64,000 nucleotides of DNA from Companilactobacillus kedongensis (GCF_003946625.1 NZ_RHOR01000002.1:1-64000); one strand, 5' to 3'. Numbered from the stretch's first letter, positions 49,392 through 59,817 are shown. Program-made: numbers and translations. Notes: a model not told the origin generated them from the letters alone.

Positions 49392-51656
49392 TTAATTGGT
49401 TACTTTTGCTTTTCCCAATAATGGAGATAAGTCTTTTTCAGCACATAATGTCAAACTATGCATGGCTCTTGTACAAATTGTGTAGAGAGTATCGCGGCTT
49501 CTAGTATCAGGGTAGTTTTCACTAGAGATATTGTGACCAATAACGGCATCGAATTCTAGTCCCTTAGCTAGATAAATCGGTAAGACAAGGATTCCTTTAG
49601 GGATAGAGCGGAAGTCGGCAGTTACTAGTGTGATCAAGGATTCGTCACTGAAGTGAGTATAGACTTGTTCAGCCTGAGCCTGATTTCTGGTTAGGATAGC
49701 TACTGTCCCGTATTTTTTGTTGAGCTCACGAGCAGCTTTTTTCATACCTTCATAGTAACTAGTTTCATCATTAAAAACTTTAACAACTGGATCTTCTCCT
49801 TTTCTGGAGAATGATTTGACCTCGTCACCATTAGGCAAAAGGTTTTTGGCAAAGTTAGTTATTTCAGCGGTTGAACGGTAACTTTGATTCAAGGTTATCG
49901 TTGTCACTTTCTTATCTTTAAATAATTCATGAATACCAGTTATCAAATCTTTATTACGATACGAACTTGTCAAAATATCCTGTGCTTTATCACCTAAAAG
50001 AGTCAACTTAGCATTAGGGAATGACTTAGAAATATATTTGAGCTGAGCCATGGTGTAGTCTTGGATCTCATCGATAAAGATATGTTGAATATTACGATTA
50101 ATGCCGCTTTCAGTGATGAAATTACGTAGATAAAGAATTGCTACGGCATCACTTAATCCCAGCTTATGAGCTTCAACACTGTGGTCAATTGCTTCAACCA
50201 TAGTATTCCAGATACTATCTGAAACTAAATCTTGTTTTAGGTTATTTAGTATGAAGACGTATTCTTTATAAGGATCAAAGAAATAGTTGTTGATCAAAGC
50301 GTTATAGATCGGAGCATAACGGTCACGTAAAAATTCTTCAGCAATGATCGAACGTTGATTAGTTGATTCCTCAATATTATTGTCAGTGATGATTTGCTGG
50401 AAATCTTCATCTGAAAGATTATCAATTTCAGCCTGAACCCAATCTTCGTCACGATCTTCATGGATTCTCTCTTTTAAACGTTTGATCAAAGTATTTTTAG
50501 TTTTTAGAAAACGGTCGGGAATACTGTAAGCCTTGTTTTTAGAGTTATAAATATCAGCAATTTCTTCCTTAGTAAAGAAGGGCTTTCCTTCAAAAATGAC
50601 ATCTTCAAAATATAAAGTGTGATCTTTATTAGACTGTTCGATCTGTTCCAGCTTATCTAGAAATTCAGAGCTTTCCTTGAATAAGCGGATCTTAATAGTA
50701 GTTTCAGGAAGATTATGTTCATCTTTTTCGTAGCGTTCGAACATTGTTTCCACTTGAATACCAGTTAGGCGTAAGGCAATAAATTCATTGAGAGTGACTT
50801 GACGCATATTACGTTCACCTAGACTTGGCAGAACTTCAGAAATATAACTACTAAATAGTCTGTTTGGTGAGAATAAGATGATTTTATCAGCGTCTAGAGT
50901 TGAACGACTGTGATACAGCAGATAGGCGACACGTTGCAAGATAGCGGATGTTTTACCACTTCCGGCAACACCTTGAACCAATAGAACATCGGATTTAGTA
51001 TCGCGAATGATAGTATTTTGTTCACGCTGGATCGTTGCCACGATGTTTTGAAGATATTCGTCGTTATATTCACTAAGGACGGATTGTAGGATCTCATCGC
51101 CGACTGTTTCATTAGTATCGAACATGTTTCTGATTTCATTGTGTGCAATTTGAAATTGACGTTTTTTTTGAAGGTCAACTTGCGCTGTTCCAGTTGGAGT
51201 AGGGTAGCTGACGTTTCCGAGTGTACCGTTGTAATAAATTCCGGATACTGGTGCACGCCAATCGTAAATTAGAAAGTCTCCATCGTCATCTTGTAAAGTT
51301 GAAGTACCGATGTAGAGTGTATCTTTCTCTCCATCTTCGACGATATCAATTCTTCCAAAGTATGGCGAACCTTGTAGGTTTTCTAGTTTTAACTTATTTG
51401 ATTCGAGAATGTTTTCATTCTCAACTGCTAGAGAAACTAACTGTTTCTGTTGTTGAACAGAAGCGTTGGTTTCCATTTGGTCATCGACTTCAAGGGTATT
51501 GACCTTAGTATTCTCGCCATAGTTACGCTCGATCTTACTAGTTTCTGTGTGAGCCTTAGCTAGACTTTCGGTGGCACGTTCAATTTTGTTGTCGATTTTA
51601 TCAGCAATTTGATAAACTCGTTGTTGTTCTTCTTCTTTTGTTTCATTAACTGTCAT
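49392..51656 (-). CDS. helD: HelD-type RNA polymerase-associated ATPase
   Basis: A 754-aa UvrD-like superfamily 1 protein. A long N-terminal coiled coil (about 1-110, with the secondary-channel arm) precedes FGRIDIVED and IYDWRAPVSGIYYNG, hallmarks of HelD; Walker A GVAGSGKTSAILQ, motif II FIDEIQDYTMAQ, and motif IV-VI region ILTRNQAQAEQVY, ICTRAMHSLTL. HelD removes stalled RNA polymerase from DNA. ATG 51656 follows GAGGGAC. It is divergent from the trpS T-box promoter. Confidence 0.88.
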   Translation of the reverse strand: MTVNETKEEEQQRVYQIADKIDNKIERATESLAKAHTETSKIERNYGENTKVNTLEVDDQMETNASVQQQKQLVSLAVENENILESNKLKLENLQGSPYFGRIDIVEDGEKDTLYIGTSTLQDDDGDFLIYDWRAPVSGIYYNGTLGNVSYPTPTGTAQVDLQKKRQFQIAHNEIRNMFDTNETVGDEILQSVLSEYNDEYLQNIVATIQREQNTIIRDTKSDVLLVQGVAGSGKTSAILQRVAYLLYHSRSTLDADKIILFSPNRLFSSYISEVLPSLGERNMRQVTLNEFIALRLTGIQVETMFERYEKDEHNLPETTIKIRLFKESSEFLDKLEQIEQSNKDHTLYFEDVIFEGKPFFTKEEIADIYNSKNKAYSIPDRFLKTKNTLIKRLKERIHEDRDEDWVQAEIDNLSDEDFQQIITDNNIEESTNQRSIIAEEFLRDRYAPIYNALINNYFFDPYKEYVFILNNLKQDLVSDSIWNTMVEAIDHSVEAHKLGLSDAVAILYLRNFITESGINRNIQHIFIDEIQDYTMAQLKYISKSFPNAKLTLLGDKAQDILTSSYRNKDLITGIHELFKDKKVTTITLNQSYRSTAEITNFAKNLLPNGDEVKSFSRKGEDPVVKVFNDETSYYEGMKKAARELNKKYGTVAILTRNQAQAEQVYTHFSDESLITLVTADFRSIPKGILVLPIYLAKGLEFDAVIGHNISSENYPDTRSRDTLYTICTRAMHSLTLCAEKDLSPLLGKAKVTN

Positions 51657-51670
51657 TAACGTCCCTCACA

Positions 51671-51699
51671 TTGACAATTTGTCTGTTTTTCACTATGCT
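51671..51699 (+). promoter_or_regulatory. Promoter of trpS
   Basis: TTGACA (51671-51676), 17-nt spacer, TATGCT (51694-51699). The T-box leader begins a few nt downstream. Confidence 0.65.
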
Positions 51700-51705
51700 A
51701 TAAGC

Positions 51706-51918
51706 AATTAGAGTATAGTAAAGCATAAGCATTTTTAAGTACTATTTCAAGTAAGTTGAATCAGAGAATGACTTCTAGGCTGCAAAAGTCATCGACCTTG
51801 AATTAGGAAATGGAATGGGTGGTCACCTTACAGCCTTAGAGTGGTAGAGATAATTCTACAAAACAGGTGGCACCACGTGTAAGCGTCCTATTGGTAATTT
51901 CAATAGAGCGCTTTTTTT
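51706..51918 (+). promoter_or_regulatory. T-box leader of trpS (Trp specifier)
   Basis: Specifier loop GAA-A-TGG-A at 51807-51814, i.e. TGG for tryptophan, which matches the gene controlled. T-box motif AGGTGGCACCACG at 51865-51877. Terminator AAGCG..CTATTG with CAATAG..CGCTT and T-run ends at 51918. Uncharged tRNA-Trp would stabilise the antiterminator. Confidence 0.9.
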
Positions 51919-51931
51919 ATGCTAATTTTAG

Positions 51932-52957
<1,026 letters not shown>

Positions 52958-52969
52958 AAAAAATCTATT

Positions 52970-53012
52970 AAAAAACATCCTTATTCAAATTGAGTAATAG
53001 GGATGTTTTTTA
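52970..53012 (+). terminator. Terminator of trpS
   Basis: AAAAAACATCC..TATT with AATA..GGATGTTTTTT, a long hairpin with T-run. Confidence 0.82.
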
Positions 53013-53042
53013 AAAGATTTATATTCAATTTGAGGAGAAAAA

Positions 53043-54059
53043 ATGAAGCCTACAATTAATGACGTTGCTTTTGAAGCAGGAGTATCAAAGAGTACCGTTT
53101 CGCAATTTTTGAATAAACGTTATCAATACATGAGCACTACCACGCGTCAAAAAATTGCTGAAGCAATTGAAAAGTTAGAATACCACCCTAACCAAATTGC
53201 TAAGAGTCTGAAACAAAAAAACACTAATGTAGTCGCCTTTATTTGTGCCAATTTATCATCCAGATTTTCACTAGAATTACTTGCTACTATCGAAAACTAT
53301 TTTCAAAAAGTAGGATATTCAGTCATCATTGCCAAAACGGATGATGATCCTAAAAAAGAACGAGAGTTGATTGAATCCTTTATTGCTCGTCAAATCGACG
53401 GGATAATTGTTTTCCCAACATATGAAAATAAAGAGTTCTATGAAACTCTTCATAAGCAAAAGATTCCAATAGTGTTTGTCGATCGTTTACTAAAGGGTGT
53501 TGATATACCTAGTGTTTTGCTAGATAACAAAGCGGCTGGATATGAAGCAACTAAGATTATGCTGGATAAAGAACATAAAAAAATTGCCATATTGACTTTC
53601 CCATTGGGTGACGATATTACGACTCGTGTTGAACGTTTGGAAGGGTACAATCAGGCTCTTAAAGAGGACGATATTACTGAAAACTCAGAATATATTATCA
53701 ACTGTCAACGTGAAGAAGTCAGTGAAAAGCTGACCGAGTTAATGAACCTTGGCAATCCGCCAACAGCATTAGTCATCACTAATGACATTCTATTAGAGAC
53801 TGTTTTGATGTGGGTCAAAGAACATAATATATCTGTTCCTAATGAGCTATCATTGGTTGGAATTGATAACGTTAGTTTTGCTCGTTTATTTGATCCGGAG
53901 ATCACCACATTGGCTCAACCAATTACAGATATTGGCGAAAAGGCTTCAGAATTATTACTAGAAATTATTAAAAATAAATTTGATCCTAAGAGTGAGCTAA
54001 GGGTTACTAGATACCGTCCAGAGATACATTTACGTTCCTCAGTTAAAGAAAATGATTAG
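53043..54059 (+). CDS. LacI-family transcriptional regulator
   Basis: A 338-aa repressor: N-terminal HTH and hinge (TINDVAFEAGVSKSTVSQFLNK, cited as VSKSTVSQFLNKRYQY; YHPNQIAKSLKQ) and a periplasmic-binding-like effector domain (GIIVFPTYENKEF, DRLLKGVDIPSVLLDNKAAG). It lies upstream of a PTS-IIC and a KdgF-like cupin gene, whose promoter region contains two copies of a TAAACCGnTTTA palindrome fitting a LacI-type operator. The inducer is unknown; a uronate or related sugar acid is suggested by the neighbours. Confidence 0.88.
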   Translation: MKPTINDVAFEAGVSKSTVSQFLNKRYQYMSTTTRQKIAEAIEKLEYHPNQIAKSLKQKNTNVVAFICANLSSRFSLELLATIENYFQKVGYSVIIAKTDDDPKKERELIESFIARQIDGIIVFPTYENKEFYETLHKQKIPIVFVDRLLKGVDIPSVLLDNKAAGYEATKIMLDKEHKKIAILTFPLGDDITTRVERLEGYNQALKEDDITENSEYIINCQREEVSEKLTELMNLGNPPTALVITNDILLETVLMWVKEHNISVPNELSLVGIDNVSFARLFDPEITTLAQPITDIGEKASELLLEIIKNKFDPKSELRVTRYRPEIHLRSSVKEND

Positions 54060-54070
54060 AAAATAAAAAA

Positions 54071-54084
54071 AGAAAACGCTTGCA
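54071..54084 (+). promoter_or_regulatory. cre-like site downstream of the lacI-type gene
   Basis: AGAAAACGCTTGCA matches the CcpA consensus TGWAANCGNTNWCA at 12 of 14 positions. It suggests catabolite repression of the PTS/cupin unit. Confidence 0.5.
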
Positions 54085-54116
54085 AAGATATTCACAAGTG
54101 TTATATTAAATTCAGA

Positions 54117-54206
54117 TAAACCGATTTAGTGAATTTTTGTTAATAACCTAAATTCATGTGATCGAGTGAGGCTGAATTTTTTTTGGAGATTTACTAAACC
54201 GGTTTA
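54117..54206. promoter_or_regulatory. Two LacI-type operators before the PTS IIC gene
   Basis: TAAACCGATTTA (54117-54128) and TAAACCGGTTTA (54195-54206, perfect palindrome) share the TAAACCG half-site and lie 78 nt apart centre to centre, about seven to eight helical turns, allowing repression by looping. A promoter would lie between them. Confidence 0.65.
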
Positions 54207-54266
54207 TTTAGAAATGGATTTCTTTGCGCAGAGAGACCATAAATAAGTCTTAATGGGGGTATTCTG

Positions 54267-55517
54267 ATGGATATTTTTATTGAAATCATTAAAAAGCCGG
54301 CTATAATCATCGCCTTAGTTACGTTGATCGGTTTGATTGCAATGAAGAATAAACCTTCAAAAGTTATTACGGGAACCATTATCTCTTTTGTAGGTTTTTC
54401 AATGATCAAAATGGGTAGCGGTATTTTAGCCACTGTATTGACTGCATTTAGTAAACTATTTAACAGTGCATTCAATGTCGAAGGTATTGTGCCTAGTAAC
54501 GAGGCCATGATGGCCATGACAATGAAGGACTTGGGAAGTATTGCCTCGTTGATCTTGGTCGTTGGTTTGGTAACAAATATTTTGGTAGCAAGATTCACCC
54601 GTTTTAAAGCTGTTTATTTATCTCTACACTTGGCATTATTCAGTTCTTTCGCCATTGCCGCTGTTTTTGAAATGATTGGTTTAAGTAATATCTTGGCAAT
54701 TGTTTTTGGTGGTATTGGGTTAGGATTCTACATGGCAATTTCTCCAAGTTTATTGGGGCATTATACAAAGGACGTTGTGGATTCAGAGGAATACACGATT
54801 GCTCATTCTGGAACATTGGCTTACTTATTAGGTTCATTTGTTGCCAAGAGATTTGGTAATAAAGAACACGATGCAGAAAAAGTTAAGATGAATGATAAAG
54901 TTATGTTCCTGAAAGATCCAATCGTTGCCACAACATTGACAATGTTCATTTTATTCATTGTTACTTGTATCTTTGCGCAACAAGCTGTTTTAAGTAAAGT
55001 TACTCTTGGTGAGAACTCATTTATTTTCTCACTTGAGAACGCCGCAACTTTTGCTGCTGGTCTTTACATTGTTAAGGCCGGTATCAAGATGTTTATCGAC
55101 GAGATCGTACCTGCATTTAAAGGATTTGCTAAGATCTTTGCTCCTGGTTCAATTCCTGGTGTTGATGTTTTGGTCTTATTCGATAAGGCACCAAACACTG
55201 CTTTGATCGGGTTCTTAGTTTCGTTCCTAGTAGGTGTAGTTATGATCGTTATCTTGCCACTAGTTGGAATGCCAGTAATCGTACCTGGCTTGATGGCTTG
55301 TTTCATTACTGGTGGTGCTTCAGCAATCTTGGGTAATGCTGAAGGTGGTATCAGATGTGCTGTTATAGCTAGTGCAATTGATGGTTTATTACTTGCCATT
55401 ATGCCAGCCGTATCATTAGCACTATTTAGTACACTAGGTGTTCACGGAACAACTTTTGCCGATCCCGATATGATTGGTTTGGCAGGGTTATTCTGGTTAA
55501 TATTCCGTTGGTTTTAA
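54267..55517 (+). CDS. PTS IIC component, ascorbate/galactitol (UlaA/SgaT) type
   Basis: A 416-aa membrane protein with about ten hydrophobic segments. The family shows in FIEIIKKPAIIIALVTLIGLIAM, VVGLVTNILVARFTRFKAVYLSLH and GPG/GMP-type loops such as PGLMACFITGGASAILGNAEGG (each cited in part: KKPAIIIALVTLIGLIAM). It should translocate a sugar or sugar acid. No IIA or IIB genes are next to it, and at 416 aa it is shorter than typical UlaA, ending right after a hydrophobic segment (GLFWLIFRWF). Partners must be elsewhere. RBS GGGGG. Confidence 0.78.
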   Translation: MDIFIEIIKKPAIIIALVTLIGLIAMKNKPSKVITGTIISFVGFSMIKMGSGILATVLTAFSKLFNSAFNVEGIVPSNEAMMAMTMKDLGSIASLILVVGLVTNILVARFTRFKAVYLSLHLALFSSFAIAAVFEMIGLSNILAIVFGGIGLGFYMAISPSLLGHYTKDVVDSEEYTIAHSGTLAYLLGSFVAKRFGNKEHDAEKVKMNDKVMFLKDPIVATTLTMFILFIVTCIFAQQAVLSKVTLGENSFIFSLENAATFAAGLYIVKAGIKMFIDEIVPAFKGFAKIFAPGSIPGVDVLVLFDKAPNTALIGFLVSFLVGVVMIVILPLVGMPVIVPGLMACFITGGASAILGNAEGGIRCAVIASAIDGLLLAIMPAVSLALFSTLGVHGTTFADPDMIGLAGLFWLIFRWF

Positions 55518-55559
55518 TTGATTCATAGAGATTTCTAAAATAGAAGGGAAGAATGGATT

Positions 55560-55907
55560 ATGTTTTTTTATGATAAAGATATTAAATTAGGTAGAGTAGA
55601 CGACAACACATTGAGAAAGGTACTTTCATATGGCGAAGGCCTAATGAATACTTTGGTAGTATTTGAAAAGGGATTAGCACCTGATTCAGTTATTCCTTAT
55701 CACAAACACGTACATGTACAAACTACATATGTATTGAAGGGTTCATTCAAATTTTCGATCAAATACCCTGATCACACAGATACACAAGAAGTTCATGTTG
55801 GAGATACAATTTATTTCCCAAGTAATTTGGAACATGGATGCATTCCATTAGAGGATGACTCCAGACTTATCGATTCATTTACACCAATTCGTGAGGACTT
55901 TTTATAG
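55560..55907 (+). CDS. KdgF-like cupin protein
   Basis: A 115-aa single-domain cupin. Metal-binding first motif PYHKHVHVQTTYVLKG and second motif GDTIYFPSNLEHGC; the ending SFTPIREDFL is characteristic of KdgF-type proteins, which linearise unsaturated uronates from pectin or alginate breakdown. It lies 42 nt after the PTS-IIC gene under the same LacI-type control, supporting a uronate or sugar-acid pathway. No lyase or further uronate genes are in the window. Confidence 0.75.
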   Translation: MFFYDKDIKLGRVDDNTLRKVLSYGEGLMNTLVVFEKGLAPDSVIPYHKHVHVQTTYVLKGSFKFSIKYPDHTDTQEVHVGDTIYFPSNLEHGCIPLEDDSRLIDSFTPIREDFL

Positions 55908-55940
55908 GATTGGTTTAAAAAATTAAAAACGTTTTCTTAT

Positions 55941-55995
55941 AATATGCTGTATTTAACTCTTGATTTTATCAAGAGTTGGGTATAGCATATTTTTT
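55941..55995 (+). terminator. Terminator after the cupin gene
   Basis: AATATGCTgTA..AACTCTTGAT, loop ttt, ATCAAGAGTT..TATAGCATATT then TTTTT. It is an unusually long hairpin that also lies in the leader of the marR-type gene. Confidence 0.82.
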
Positions 55996-56040
55996 GTTGC
56001 TATTTTACAACTTTTATTTTTTATTTTAGTGAGGAAAAGT

Positions 56041-56478
56041 ATGGATGATTATAATTTAATCGGTTTTGCGGTTCGATTTATTATGCAAAAGAAGCGAATT
56101 ATTCGACGGTATCTAAAGGATACCGATTTGAATTTGGTTGACTGTATGGTAATGATGATCACTAATCGACATCCTAATTGCAATCAAGAAAAGATTGGGG
56201 AAATCACATTGTTTGATGGTGCCATAATTGCTCGTTCTCTAAAGAAGCTTGAGCAAATGGAATTCGTTATTCGACAGGTTGACCCTAATAATCGTCGTAA
56301 GAAAATTGTTCAGATCACTTCAGCGGGTGAAGAATTTGTTAAAAGACTTCGAGCTGACTTTAAAGATGCCAATAATGAAATTTATTCAAATTTGACTGGT
56401 GAAGAGCTAGATCAATTGGAGAAAATTTTGACTAAAGTCTATGCAAATTTCGATAACATTAAAATACCCAATAAGTAA
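56041..56478 (+). CDS. MarR-family transcriptional regulator
   Basis: A 145-aa winged-helix regulator (KIGEITLFDGAIIARSLKKLEQMEFVIRQ, cited as DGAIIARSLKKLEQMEF; DPNNRRKKIVQITSAGEEFV is the wing, cited as NNRRKKIVQITSAGEEF). ATG 56041 follows GAGGAAAAG; a longer in-frame form from 55960 would translate the terminator hairpin and is rejected. It precedes an LmrB-type pump by 35 nt and likely controls it. Confidence 0.88.
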   Translation: MDDYNLIGFAVRFIMQKKRIIRRYLKDTDLNLVDCMVMMITNRHPNCNQEKIGEITLFDGAIIARSLKKLEQMEFVIRQVDPNNRRKKIVQITSAGEEFVKRLRADFKDANNEIYSNLTGEELDQLEKILTKVYANFDNIKIPNK

Positions 56479-56513
56479 TTTAGAGCAATATTATAGGAAG
56501 AAGGAAATGCATT

Positions 56514-58010
56514 ATGGGTTCAAGTAATGAACACTTGGATATAAATGGAAAGCCATTTAACCGTAATCTATTGGTTTTGGTTCTTTTGGTCGGTACATTC
56601 TGTACAGTTTTAAACGGTACAATTTTAACTACAGCTTTTCCAACTTTGATGAAGGAATTTAACGTAACTACTTCAGCTGTTCAATGGTTAACAACTGGAT
56701 TTTTGATGGTTAACGGTATTATGATTCCTGTCACTGCTTGGTTAAGTAATAACTTTAGTACAAAAATGCTTTATATTATTGCTATGTCAACATTCTTAAT
56801 TGGAACAATTATGTGTTTTACTGCTCCAAATTTTGGAACTATTCTAGCTGGTCGACTGATTCAGGCTGTTGGTGTTGGTATTACAATGCCACTTATGCAA
56901 GTTGTTATGCTGTCAATTTTCCCAGCTAACCAACGTGGTACTGCCATGGGACTTGGTGGCTTAGTTATCGGACTTGCTCCAGCCATTGGACCTACTTTGT
57001 CAGGTTGGATCATTGATAACTTTACATGGAGAGATCTTTTCGGAATGATCATTCCTATTGTTGTTATTGTTCTTATTTTAGCTTTTATTTTTATGCGTCC
57101 AGTTATTCAAACAAAACGTACAAAACTAGATATATTGTCACTTATTTTATCAACCTTAGGATTTGGTTCGGTTCTTTATGGATTCAGTTCTGTTGGTGAT
57201 GATGGTTGGGGTTCACCAATTGTTCTTTCAACTATTATCGGTGGTATCATTGTTATTCTATTGTTCGGTTATCGTCAATTGAAGATGGATACACCATTCT
57301 TGGAGTTACGTGTCTTTAAGGTTAAGAAATTCTCCATTGCTGCTGCCTTGTCATCAGTAACTAACATGGCCATGATCGGTGTTGAAATGATCTTGCCATT
57401 GTATCTTCAAATCGTTAAGGGTATGAGTGCTTTTCATTCTGGATTAACATTACTACCTGGTGCACTTTTGATTGGTGTCATGAGTCCGATCACTGGTCGT
57501 GCTTTTGATAGATTCGGTCCTAAAGACTTGGCCCGTATAGGTATGTTCTTATTAACAGCCGGAACTATTCCTTTCTTATTCCTAACAAAGACAACACCGG
57601 TACTTGATATTGTTGTCTTATATATGATCCGTATGTTTGGTATTTCAATGGTCATGATGCCTGTTACGACAGACGGTATGAACTCTCTACCATTTGACTT
57701 GATGAGTCATGGTACAGCTGTTAATAACACTGTTCGTCAGGTATTCAGTTCAATGGGTACAGCTATTTTGGTCAGTGTCTTGACTAATGTTACAAACAAC
57801 ACTAAACCAGGACATTCATTACTAGTAAAGGCTCCATTACAATATAAGAATGATTTCTTTAATGCCACTCTAGGTGGTTATCACGCTGCCTTTATGGTTG
57901 CCATTTTATTCTGTTTGGTTGCCTTTGGTATTACATTTATGGTTAATAACAGTTCTAAATCAAAAGAACTTAATATAAACAATATTGATGAAGTGGCAGG
58001 TGATAAGTAA
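56514..58010 (+). CDS. DHA2-type MFS multidrug exporter (LmrB-like)
   Basis: A 498-aa, 14-TM major facilitator. LNGTILTTAFPTLMKEF and WLTTGFLMVNGIMIP are hallmark openings of the DHA2 group; motif C GLAPAIGPTLSGWI. It should export drugs or cationic toxicants using the proton gradient. RBS GGAAGAAGG. It is coupled to a DUF4811-type gene by TAATG overlap and preceded by marR, forming a marR-pump-accessory operon common in lactobacilli. Confidence 0.9.
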   Translation: MGSSNEHLDINGKPFNRNLLVLVLLVGTFCTVLNGTILTTAFPTLMKEFNVTTSAVQWLTTGFLMVNGIMIPVTAWLSNNFSTKMLYIIAMSTFLIGTIMCFTAPNFGTILAGRLIQAVGVGITMPLMQVVMLSIFPANQRGTAMGLGGLVIGLAPAIGPTLSGWIIDNFTWRDLFGMIIPIVVIVLILAFIFMRPVIQTKRTKLDILSLILSTLGFGSVLYGFSSVGDDGWGSPIVLSTIIGGIIVILLFGYRQLKMDTPFLELRVFKVKKFSIAAALSSVTNMAMIGVEMILPLYLQIVKGMSAFHSGLTLLPGALLIGVMSPITGRAFDRFGPKDLARIGMFLLTAGTIPFLFLTKTTPVLDIVVLYMIRMFGISMVMMPVTTDGMNSLPFDLMSHGTAVNNTVRQVFSSMGTAILVSVLTNVTNNTKPGHSLLVKAPLQYKNDFFNATLGGYHAAFMVAILFCLVAFGITFMVNNSSKSKELNINNIDEVAGDK

Positions 58011-58738
58011 TGATAATTGTTTCAATAATTATTTGTGCAGCTTTAGCTTATTATTTTGCAGTCTTTCTTCAAAATAAAAAAGTTGGTTATGGTTTATCAT
58101 TTACCTTTATTGCATTATTTTTGATTAGTATTGTTTTATTGGTACTTAATGAAAATAATCATTTCGGTATGGAAAAAGTTACTTCATCAAGCACTGAACA
58201 GATTCAAACTGTTAATAAAGGTTCTAAATTATTACTTTATAAGAAACTTGGAACACAAGGTAAGGAAGATGTGTATGTTTATCGCACACCTGAAACTGCC
58301 AAGGATAAAAAGCCTCAAACAACCAAAGTTGATTTACATGTTACTAATAAGGTAAAAGTAGGAAACTACGATGCCGCAACTTTAACTAAGAAAACAACTC
58401 GTTGGGAATATAAAAATGACTTCTACTCATTCTTGTTTGGAATTTCAGATAATAACAAGGAATTCATCAAGCAGACAAATACCTTTAAGGTTGGTAAGGA
58501 TTGGTTAGTTTTAACAACTGATCAGGCTAAAGAATTGAGTAAAAAGGCACAAAGCAAATCATTTAAGACTCAGATGAAGACAGAAGGGGCAACTTATGTT
58601 AAGGCCGCAATGATGAAGGCTATGCAGGAGAACCCAACTATGACTTCAGCTCAACAAAAGAAAGTTCAAGAGCAAGCTACTAAAGCCTTTAAAGCTCAAG
58701 CTATGGAAAAATTAGTTGAGGAGATCACTGAAAAATAA
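58010..58738 (+). CDS. DUF4811-type membrane-anchored protein
   Basis: A 242-aa protein with two N-terminal TM helices (VSIIICAALAYYFAVFLQ, GLSFTFIALFLISIVLLVL) and an extracytoplasmic domain (VYVYRTPETAKDKKPQTTKV, WEYKNDFYSFLFGI) ending in a basic alanine/glutamine-rich helix. DUF4811 genes in lactobacilli regularly accompany LmrB-type pumps; the function is unknown, perhaps pump stabilisation. Start overlaps the pump stop by one base. Confidence 0.78.
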   Translation: MIIVSIIICAALAYYFAVFLQNKKVGYGLSFTFIALFLISIVLLVLNENNHFGMEKVTSSSTEQIQTVNKGSKLLLYKKLGTQGKEDVYVYRTPETAKDKKPQTTKVDLHVTNKVKVGNYDAATLTKKTTRWEYKNDFYSFLFGISDNNKEFIKQTNTFKVGKDWLVLTTDQAKELSKKAQSKSFKTQMKTEGATYVKAAMMKAMQENPTMTSAQQKKVQEQATKAFKAQAMEKLVEEITEK

Positions 58739-58777
58739 TTAACGTTTTCCTGAATTATATATAATAGAAGAAACACG

Positions 58778-58820
58778 AAAAAAGCAGTTATTCGCCGAGA
58801 TTACGAATAGCTGCTTTTTT
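58778..58820 (+). terminator. Terminator of the marR-MFS-DUF4811 operon
   Basis: AAAAAAGCAGTTATTCG and CGAATAGCTGCTTTTTT flank a short loop. Confidence 0.85.
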
Positions 58821-58846
58821 GCTGATCTAATAAGGAGTTGTTTTTT

Positions 58847-58893
58847 TGCGCGCCTAGAATAGGTGTATACAGGAGAGTTGATCTGGGCGCGCA
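58847..58893. other. GC-rich hairpin between converging genes
   Basis: TGCGCGCCtAGA (58847-58858) and TCTgGGCGCGCA (58882-58893) pair; a TTTTATTT tail follows on the plus side. It ends 3 nt before the hydratase stop (minus strand). The GC arm is unlike its surroundings. It may serve as a terminator. Confidence 0.5.
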
Positions 58894-58896
58894 GTT

Positions 58897-59709
58897 TTAT
58901 TTAACATCTAAGGAAACGACACCTAATCCGTTGTCGAATTTAGCTTGCCAGTTTCCTTTAGTAAGTGATGGTGGTAAGACGAAAGTACCTGACGATACAC
59001 GTTGATCCTTTTTGAGCGTTTTACCTTGTGTAGCCAATTTGTCCACTAACCATTTGAGAGATTTCAGAGGATTTCCTAATACTTCTGAAGACTTGCCTGA
59101 TTTCAATTCTTTACCATCGTGAGATAAAGTACAGCTTACATTTTCTAGTGTCGCTACATCTTTAAAGAGCTTAGTATCGAATTCTTCTCCGTATACGACT
59201 ACACCACCGACAGCAGCATCAGACATAACCATGTATTTTGAAAGACTAGGGAACCAGTCTTTGAATCGTGAATCTGGTACTTCTAATGCTGGAGCAACAG
59301 TTGTCTTATTTAGTAAATCTTCTAAAGAGTCATCTGAACTAAGATCTTCTTTAGCTCGAAAAGCTAACTCTACTTCAACAAGTGGTTCCATGAGATCACT
59401 TAAATTCACGCTTGTAGGTGCTTTTAGAAAGTGGTCGGCCAATTGGGCACCATATAGCGGTTCATCAGAATCAAACATATCCTGAGTTTGTTTGCTGGTA
59501 AGTGATACTTTATATCCGCCTACGGGACCGTCCTTTAGTTTCATCAACTGATCTTGAACACGATAAGCGGCGTTGTCATCTGGCGCACTATTTGACCAAT
59601 CGGATTCTGTTAAAGGTTTCTGAGATTTCCAAGCCTCAAATAGTGCTTTGGCAAATTTTGTTTCTGTTTCTGATAAAGTATTTTCTTTAACTGCTGAATT
59701 TTCTGACAT
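58897..59709 (-). CDS. 2-keto-4-pentenoate hydratase-like protein
   Basis: A 270-aa member of the MhpD/DmpE hydratase branch of the FAH superfamily. GYKVSLTSKQTQ and MEPLVEVELAFRAKED, whose Glu residues bind the divalent metal, followed by APALEVPDSRF. The family adds water to 2-oxo-4-pentenoates in aromatic meta-cleavage, or decarboxylates related acids. No other catabolic genes are nearby. ATG 59709 has GGAGG upstream; the in-frame form five codons longer starts at the RBS. It is controlled by a T-box, which is unusual for such an enzyme. Confidence 0.8.
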   Translation of the reverse strand: MSENSAVKENTLSETETKFAKALFEAWKSQKPLTESDWSNSAPDDNAAYRVQDQLMKLKDGPVGGYKVSLTSKQTQDMFDSDEPLYGAQLADHFLKAPTSVNLSDLMEPLVEVELAFRAKEDLSSDDSLEDLLNKTTVAPALEVPDSRFKDWFPSLSKYMVMSDAAVGGVVVYGEEFDTKLFKDVATLENVSCTLSHDGKELKSGKSSEVLGNPLKSLKWLVDKLATQGKTLKKDQRVSSGTFVLPPSLTKGNWQAKFDNGLGVVSLDVK

Positions 59710-59817
59710 AAGTGGAGCCTCCATAAATTTTATTTAAATTTCTAATCTGAACTTTAATCTGACCTTTACTAATATTGGATTCCATAGAGACTCACCTCAC
59801 TTATATTTTTATTGAAT

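Noticed and set aside
55960..56040. N-terminal hydrophobic extension of the MarR-type regulator
   Set aside because: It would translate the terminator hairpin, has no RBS and is not part of the MarR fold; ATG 56041 has a good RBS.
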